Shown piece after piece: positions 40,285 to 44,448 of a DNA stretch of 44,448 nucleotides (positions are counted from its first letter, which is position 1; each line of letters starts with the position of its first letter). The notes beneath the pieces are model-generated. The model worked only from the letters and a program-made list of their open reading frames with translations. It made no database searches and was not told the origin of the DNA. Position numbers and translations under genes: made by a program. The DNA lies in the NCBI GenBank assembly GCA_029012445.1, contig JAQXMC010000036.1, forward strand, positions 1-44,448, in the 5' to 3' direction. The stretch comes from Oscillospiraceae bacterium (GTDB lineage Bacteria; Bacillota; Clostridia; Oscillospirales; Acutalibacteraceae).

Positions 40285-42165
40285 ATGTTTTATATACCAT
40301 TTAATTCCCACAATACGCTCCACAAGTCAAAATTCGGCGCGATAAAGCAGGGCGAGACGGTGACTTTTAATGTCGTTTTGCCCCGCGATATGAAATGCAC
40401 CGGAGTGGCTCTTGTTGTCAGAAATGACAGGGAGCCGCCTCAGCAGGGCTTTTATAACCACTTCAGATGGCTCAGAATGGAGGGAGACAGCGAGGAATGG
40501 TGGACTCTTGATTACACTCCGACCGAGCCCGGGCTTTGCTGGTATCGCTTTGAGTGCTACACGCCCTGGGGAGTGAACCATATAACGAATTTCGGCAACG
40601 GAATCGGAATCCTGAACGCCTTCGGCAAGGAGTTTCAGATGACCGTTTATTCAAAGGATTTCAGCACTCCCGACTGGCTCAAGGGCGGCATTATATATCA
40701 GATTTTCCCCGACAGATTCTATTCCTCCGGCAGCGATAAGCCGGGCGTACCGGGCGACAGAGTGATCCGCACCGACCTTAACGCCGAGCCTTTCTGGCGC
40801 CCCGATGAAAACGGCAGGGTGAAAAATAACGACTATTTCGGCGGCGATCTCGCGGGAATCAAAGAGAAGCTCGGATATCTTCAATCTCTCGGCGTCAGCT
40901 GCATCTATTTAAACCCGATATTTGAAGCTAATTCCAATCACAGGTACGACACGGCCGACTACTCAAAAATAGATCCTCTGCTCGGCAGTGAGAAAGATCT
41001 GACCGAGCTTTGCAAGGAGGCTGAAAAATACGGAATAAAAGTTATTCTTGACGGAGTTTTCAGTCACACGGGCGATGACAGCGTATATTTCAATAAATAT
41101 TCTCGATATGACAGCTTAGGCGCATATCAATCCAGGGAGTCGAAATATTTCGGTTGGTATAAATTTGAGCATTTCCCCGATAAATACGATTCATGGTGGG
41201 GAATCGACATTCTGCCGGAGGTCAATGAGACTGACGACAGCTTCATAGATTTTATATCCGGTGAAAACGGAATAGCCAAGAAATGGCTGAAAGCCGGAGC
41301 CGGGGGCTGGCGTCTCGATGTTGCGGACGAGCTGCCGGACAAATTTCTCGATTCATTCAGAAAGGCGGTCAAGGCGCAGGACAGCGACGCACTGATTCTC
41401 GGCGAAGTCTGGGAGGACGCATCGAACAAATGCAGCTACGGTGAAAGAAGAAGATATCTTCTCGGCGATCAGCTTGACAGCGTGATGAATTATCCGTTCG
41501 CCGACGCTGTCATAAGCTTTGTCAGAAGCGGTGCGGCGGAGGGCTTCACGGATAAAATAATGACTATACTCGAAAATTATCCGCCGCAGGTGGTGAATGT
41601 TCTGATGAACCATATCGGAACTCATGACACAGCCAGAGCGATAACAAGACTTGCGGGGGAAAGCTGTGAAAACAGAGGCAGAGAGTGGCAGTCGGAAAAA
41701 GCCCTGACAGCCGAAGAATACGCAAGGGGAGTAAAGCTGATGAAAATAGCGAGCCTTATTCAATTCACGCTTCCCGGTGTGCCGTCGATATATTACGGCG
41801 ACGAGGCGGGAATGCAGGGATATAAGGATCCGTTCAACAGAAAATTTTATCCCTGGGGCAATGAAAATGAGGAGCTTGTCTCCTGGTACCGCGCATTGGG
41901 AAATTTCAGACGCGAAAGGAAGGTCTTTGCCGACGGAAGCTTTGTTCCGGTCAGTGAAAAGGACTCATGCCTTGCTTATATAAGAAAAAGCGGAAAAGAT
42001 GAAATAATGGTGATAATAAATCGCGGCGAACGGGATATGACCTATGAGCTTAGTCTGAAGTGGCAGAGAGCTAAGGCTTATTTCTCGGGCGAAATGTGCG
42101 GCGGAGGAGTCCGTATTCCGGCTTTGTCAGCCGCAATACTTGAAATGAAGGAGAATATGCAATGA
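40285..42165 (+). CDS. GH13 alpha-glycosidase (neopullulanase/cyclomaltodextrinase type)
   Basis: This 626-residue glycosidase has an N-terminal beta domain (about 1-120), the catalytic barrel (about 130-530) and a C-terminal beta domain. GH13 signatures are DGVFSHTG near 255 (region I), GWRLDVADE with nucleophile D345 (II), GEVWED with acid/base E374 (III) and NHIGTHDTAR with D448 (IV). The N-terminal domain and YQIFPDRF point to the neopullulanase subgroup that degrades cyclodextrins, pullulan or short maltooligosaccharides. No signal peptide is seen, so it acts inside the cell. prmA overlaps its stop as ATGA, although the functions are unrelated. Confidence 0.93.
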   Translation: MFYIPFNSHNTLHKSKFGAIKQGETVTFNVVLPRDMKCTGVALVVRNDREPPQQGFYNHFRWLRMEGDSEEWWTLDYTPTEPGLCWYRFECYTPWGVNHITNFGNGIGILNAFGKEFQMTVYSKDFSTPDWLKGGIIYQIFPDRFYSSGSDKPGVPGDRVIRTDLNAEPFWRPDENGRVKNNDYFGGDLAGIKEKLGYLQSLGVSCIYLNPIFEANSNHRYDTADYSKIDPLLGSEKDLTELCKEAEKYGIKVILDGVFSHTGDDSVYFNKYSRYDSLGAYQSRESKYFGWYKFEHFPDKYDSWWGIDILPEVNETDDSFIDFISGENGIAKKWLKAGAGGWRLDVADELPDKFLDSFRKAVKAQDSDALILGEVWEDASNKCSYGERRRYLLGDQLDSVMNYPFADAVISFVRSGAAEGFTDKIMTILENYPPQVVNVLMNHIGTHDTARAITRLAGESCENRGREWQSEKALTAEEYARGVKLMKIASLIQFTLPGVPSIYYGDEAGMQGYKDPFNRKFYPWGNENEELVSWYRALGNFRRERKVFADGSFVPVSEKDSCLAYIRKSGKDEIMVIINRGERDMTYELSLKWQRAKAYFSGEMCGGGVRIPALSAAILEMKENMQ

Positions 42166-43106
42166 GCGAATGGACAGAGGTCAGAATAACGATTGATTCG
42201 GAAAATGTCGATAAGGCCGGTGATATAGCTTCAATGGTCGTACCCTACGGTATCTACATAGAGGACTATTCGGATCTTGAACAGCAGGCGTGGGAGGTAG
42301 CCCACATAGATCTCATTGATGAGGAGCTTCTCAAAAAAGACAGAAGCAAGGCGATAGTCCATGTTTATATTTCGCCTGAAGAAAGCCCCGCCGAAGCTGT
42401 TTCATTTCTCAGCGAAAGATACAGTGCGGAGGGAATCAGAAATCAGATAGATCTCATCGCCTGCCGGAATGAAGACTGGGAGAATAACTGGAAGCAGTAT
42501 TTTCACCCGATGCCTGTCGGCGAAAAGCTCCTCATTCAGCCGCTCTGGAGAGAACAGCCTGAAAGCGAAGGCAGAAAGGTGCTGAAGATAGAGCCGGGGC
42601 TTGCATTCGGAACAGGCTCACATGACACGACAAGGCTTTGCCTTGAGACGCTCGAAAAATATGTCGGCGATGGCAAAACGATCCTTGATATCGGCTGCGG
42701 CAGCGGAATATTATCAATAGCCTCACTTCTTCTCGGGGCTGAAAAAGCGGTCGGCGTCGATATAGATCCGCTTGCGGTCAAGACCGCCGCCGAAAACGGA
42801 AAGCTGAACGGCTTCAGTGAGCCTGAGTTTACGGTATATGAGGGCAACCTCGTTGATAAAGTCAGCGGAGTCTATGATATTGTCGTTGCTAACATAGTCG
42901 CTGATGTGATCATTCTTTTCTGCCGAGACGCAGGAAAATTCATGGATGAGAACAGCGTTTTTATAACCTCGGGAATTATTGACACGAGAGAAGACGATGT
43001 TCTCACCGCCTTCAGAGAATACGGCTTTGAGGTGTGTGAGCGGCGCGAAAAAGGCGGCTGGCTTTGCTTTGTTGTTAAAAAGTCATCCTGCACGGAAAAT
43101 AATTGA
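42162..43106 (+). CDS. prmA: Ribosomal protein L11 methyltransferase
   Basis: PrmA methylates lysines and the N-terminus of ribosomal protein L11. The 314-residue product has an N-terminal substrate domain (about 1-125), then the SAM-binding Rossmann domain with LDIGCGSGILSIAS near 175-188, VGVDID, and the NIVADV motif that replaces the usual NPPY-type motif. AAGGAGAATATG upstream gives the start, which overlaps the GH13 stop by 4 bases. The next operon has its own promoter. Confidence 0.95.
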   Translation: MSEWTEVRITIDSENVDKAGDIASMVVPYGIYIEDYSDLEQQAWEVAHIDLIDEELLKKDRSKAIVHVYISPEESPAEAVSFLSERYSAEGIRNQIDLIACRNEDWENNWKQYFHPMPVGEKLLIQPLWREQPESEGRKVLKIEPGLAFGTGSHDTTRLCLETLEKYVGDGKTILDIGCGSGILSIASLLLGAEKAVGVDIDPLAVKTAAENGKLNGFSEPEFTVYEGNLVDKVSGVYDIVVANIVADVIILFCRDAGKFMDENSVFITSGIIDTREDDVLTAFREYGFEVCERREKGGWLCFVVKKSSCTENN

Positions 43107-43114
43107 CTTTTGTC

Positions 43115-43143
43115 TTGACAAACAGCGGATTATAGTTTATACT
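43115..43143 (+). promoter_or_regulatory. Promoter of the rplU-prp-rpmA operon
   Basis: TTGACA (43115-43120), 17-base spacer, TATACT (43138-43143). Transcription should start near 43150. Confidence 0.85.
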
Positions 43144-43149
43144 AACTCT

Positions 43150-43220
43150 TACCGCATGCAAAAGGCGGCGTAGTTTGTTATGCCATGAATGATATCATCA
43201 GCCCGGAGCAGCGAGTCCAT
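43150..43220 (+). ncRNA. Probable L21 leader RNA
   Basis: This structured leader before rplU has CCGC and GCGG words (about 43152 and 43165) and GGCGTA (43167-43172) pairing with TATGCC (43179-43184). A conserved-looking string containing ATGATATCATCAGCCCGG follows. The position matches the L21 leader described upstream of rplU-rpmA in Firmicutes. It has no intrinsic terminator, so control would be at translation or processing. I assign it by position and appearance only. Confidence 0.55.
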
Positions 43221-43240
43221 AATAAAGGAAGGAAAGCAAA

Positions 43241-43552
43241 ATGTACGCAATTATCGAAACAGGCGGAAAGCAGTACAAGGTAGAAGCCGGTCAGGAAATC
43301 TACATTGAAAAGCTCGATGCAGAAGCAGACTCCGAAGTTACCTTTGATAAGGTTATCGCGGTTGGTGCAGACGACGGTATCAAGGTCGGCGCTCCCTATG
43401 TTGACGGAGCAACGGTATCGGCTAAGGTCATCAAGAACGGTAAGGCTAAGAAAGTGATCGTATTCACTTACAAGTCAAAGAAGAACGAGAAGCGCAAGAA
43501 GGGCCACAGACAGCCCTACACAAAGGTTGCAATCAGTGCGATCAACGCTTAA
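43241..43552 (+). CDS. rplU: 50S ribosomal protein L21
   Basis: This 103-residue L21 has the typical [15 protein letters not shown] start and the late [20 protein letters not shown] segment. It binds 23S rRNA in the large subunit. AAAGGAAGG precedes the ATG. First gene of the rplU-prp-rpmA operon, behind the probable L21 leader. Confidence 0.98.
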   Translation: MYAIIETGGKQYKVEAGQEIYIEKLDAEADSEVTFDKVIAVGADDGIKVGAPYVDGATVSAKVIKNGKAKKVIVFTYKSKKNEKRKKGHRQPYTKVAISAINA

Positions 43553-43560
43553 AACGCAAT

Positions 43561-43884
43561 ATGATAACGGCAAACTTTTTTGACGACGGAAAAGGCTTTG
43601 AAATAAAAGGACACAGTGATGTGAACAGATCGGGTCCCGAGATTATATGCGCAAGCATTTCATCGGCGGCTTATCTGGTTGCAAACACGATCACTGACAT
43701 TATATCAGCCAAAGCCGAGATAAAAGTTGACGACGGTTATATGTTTCTCAGGCTGAACGAGAATAACGAAGAAGCTGAAAGACTTATCAAAGGCTTCAGG
43801 CTTCATATAGACGGCCTGGCAAAGCAATACCCGAAGTGCGTTATCGGACTCAAGGTCAAATCAAAGCAAAACATGGAGGTGTAA
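43561..43884 (+). CDS. prp: Ribosomal-processing cysteine protease Prp
   Basis: Prp cleaves the N-terminal extension from L27 before the protein enters the ribosome. The 107-residue product has the catalytic pair in the expected places: His in IKGHS (residue 18) and Cys in EIICAS (residue 30). It lies between rplU and rpmA, as in other Firmicutes. No strong ribosome site is visible in the 8 bases after rplU, so coupling to rplU is likely. The target site is present in the next gene. Confidence 0.95.
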   Translation: MITANFFDDGKGFEIKGHSDVNRSGPEIICASISSAAYLVANTITDIISAKAEIKVDDGYMFLRLNENNEEAERLIKGFRLHIDGLAKQYPKCVIGLKVKSKQNMEV

Positions 43885-43888
43885 CAAA

Positions 43889-44173
43889 ATGCTTAAGATA
43901 AACATTCAATTATTCGCTCATAAGAAAGGTATGGGTTCTACCCGTAACGGCCGTGATTCTGAGTCAAAGAGACTCGGCGTTAAGAGAGCGGACGGTCAGT
44001 TTGTTCTTGCAGGCAACATTCTTGTCAAGCAGCGCGGCACACATATTCATCCGGGCAACAATGTCGGCAGAGGTTCAGACGACACATTATTCGCTCTTAT
44101 CGACGGCAAGGTCAAGTTCGAGAGAGTCGGCAAGGACCGCAAAAAGGTCAGCGTTTACGCCGTTGAGCAGTAA
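43889..44173 (+). CDS. rpmA: 50S ribosomal protein L27, with cleavable N-terminal leader
   Basis: This 94-residue L27 starts with [10 protein letters not shown] followed by HKKGMGST. The first part is the leader removed by Prp in Firmicutes, cut after the LFA stretch, exposing the N-terminus that reaches the peptidyl-transferase centre. The body has the [12 protein letters not shown] and [14 protein letters not shown] segments (here [15 protein letters not shown]). The ribosome site ATGGAGGTG overlaps the end of prp. A strong terminator follows. Confidence 0.98.
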   Translation: MLKINIQLFAHKKGMGSTRNGRDSESKRLGVKRADGQFVLAGNILVKQRGTHIHPGNNVGRGSDDTLFALIDGKVKFERVGKDRKKVSVYAVEQ

Positions 44174-44192
44174 TAGTTAATAAAGCATTGAG

Positions 44193-44220
44193 GGAGCAGA
44201 TAATATCTGCTCCTTTTTTT
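44193..44220 (+). terminator. Terminator of the rplU-prp-rpmA operon
   Basis: GGAGCAGAT (44193-44201), loop AAT, ATCTGCTCC (44205-44213), then seven T. Confidence 0.93.
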
Positions 44221-44227
44221 GCGCTGA

Positions 44228-44448
44228 AATCCGGCTTTTGCGAGCCGGAAAAGTATTTTCCGCCTCGCCGGGAGTCCGAGAGCGAGCAATATATCGCTCG
44301 CTCTCGACAGTGCGCCAAGGTCAGTTCCTGCTCCGGGGGCAAAAGCCTTCTGCGCTTCGCGCAGAAGCGCGGGGGCCGCGGGCGGGGCGGGGGCGGCCCC
44401 GGGGGCCCCCCTGTGGGCCCCCCCCCCCCCCAAACACCACCCCCACCC
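44228..44448. repeat. Partial relative of the cloverleaf element, running into low-complexity contig end
   Basis: Hairpins are CCGGCT/AGCCGG (44231-44236/44243-44248), CGGAAAA/TTTTCCG (44246-44252/44256-44262), an 11-bp stem (44277-44287/44296-44306) and CTTCTGCGC-TTC-GCGCAGAAG (44347-44367). GGGGGCAAAAGC (44335-44346) is identical to 7641-7652, and GTGCGCC with GGTCAGT is also shared with the 7608-7629 region. From about 44370 the sequence becomes runs of G then C and ends in A/C-rich bases, which looks like assembly or read error. No gene is supported here. Confidence 0.65.

Noticed and set aside
44155..44433. Minus-strand open frames at the contig end
   Set aside because: They begin in low-complexity G/C runs, are rich in Gly, Ala and Pro and cross a terminator. 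Not credible as genes.
1..44448. CRISPR array, prophage or restriction cluster
   Set aside because: No regularly spaced repeats, Cas, integrase, phage structural or restriction genes were found. The window is mostly core genome.

Overview
The window looks like one chromosomal contig from a low-to-mid GC Firmicute of the class Clostridia, probably a gut lineage near Oscillospirales. This is inference from gene content, not from a phylogeny. The supporting signs are an L27 with a cleavable N-terminal leader next to its Prp protease gene, an infC-rpmI-rplT operon behind an L20-type leader, TrmFO, an rnc-radical SAM-smc-ftsY block, a NadD-YqeK fusion, strong Shine-Dalgarno sequences and TTGACA/TATAAT promoters. 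The contig starts in the last bases of a 23S rRNA gene and ends in a low-complexity, GC-rich hairpin region. Both are typical assembly break points.

Layout. 1-218: 23S end and terminators, with no 5S rRNA following. 235-3806 (minus): an operon of SDR dehydrogenase, CPBP protease, tadA, mrp and a YbaK-like deacylase. 4044-5606: two near-identical 218-bp repeats flank a degenerate LCP-like membrane protein gene. Each repeat carries a promoter, a small RNA of about 110 nt and an intrinsic terminator. 5742-7514: a large unknown membrane protein. 7564-7734: a palindromic element predicted to fold as a nearly fully paired cloverleaf. 7844-8031 (minus): tRNA-Glu and tRNA-Met. 8270-16456: a second SDR, a lipoprotein, tdk, an ABC exporter with a coiled-coil ectodomain and an Fe-alcohol dehydrogenase. 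16527-17804: a D,D-carboxypeptidase with SH3b repeats.

17826-38093 is mostly housekeeping: the infC operon, a TrmH-type methylase, dprA, topA, trmFO, rnc, radical SAM, smc, ftsY, an XTP pyrophosphatase, a YhbY-like protein, nadD-yqeK, rsfS, leuS, rpsU, yqeG and an M24 peptidase. Next come hflX, a DUF4830-like protein (minus), a GH13 glycosidase with prmA, and the rplU-prp-rpmA operon behind a probable L21 leader. Translation, tRNA modification, ribosome assembly, chromosome segregation and membrane targeting are all represented.

The most promising undescribed item is the twin small RNA locus. Its two RNAs share a GAAA-capped 5' hairpin, an unstructured U-rich stretch with two UUUCUCC (anti-Shine-Dalgarno) motifs, and a terminator. 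The transcribed part is better conserved between copies (6 changes in 115) than the upstream part (11 in 74). The second is the cloverleaf repeat at 7632-7734, which has a partial relative at the contig end. All alignments and foldings here were done by eye.
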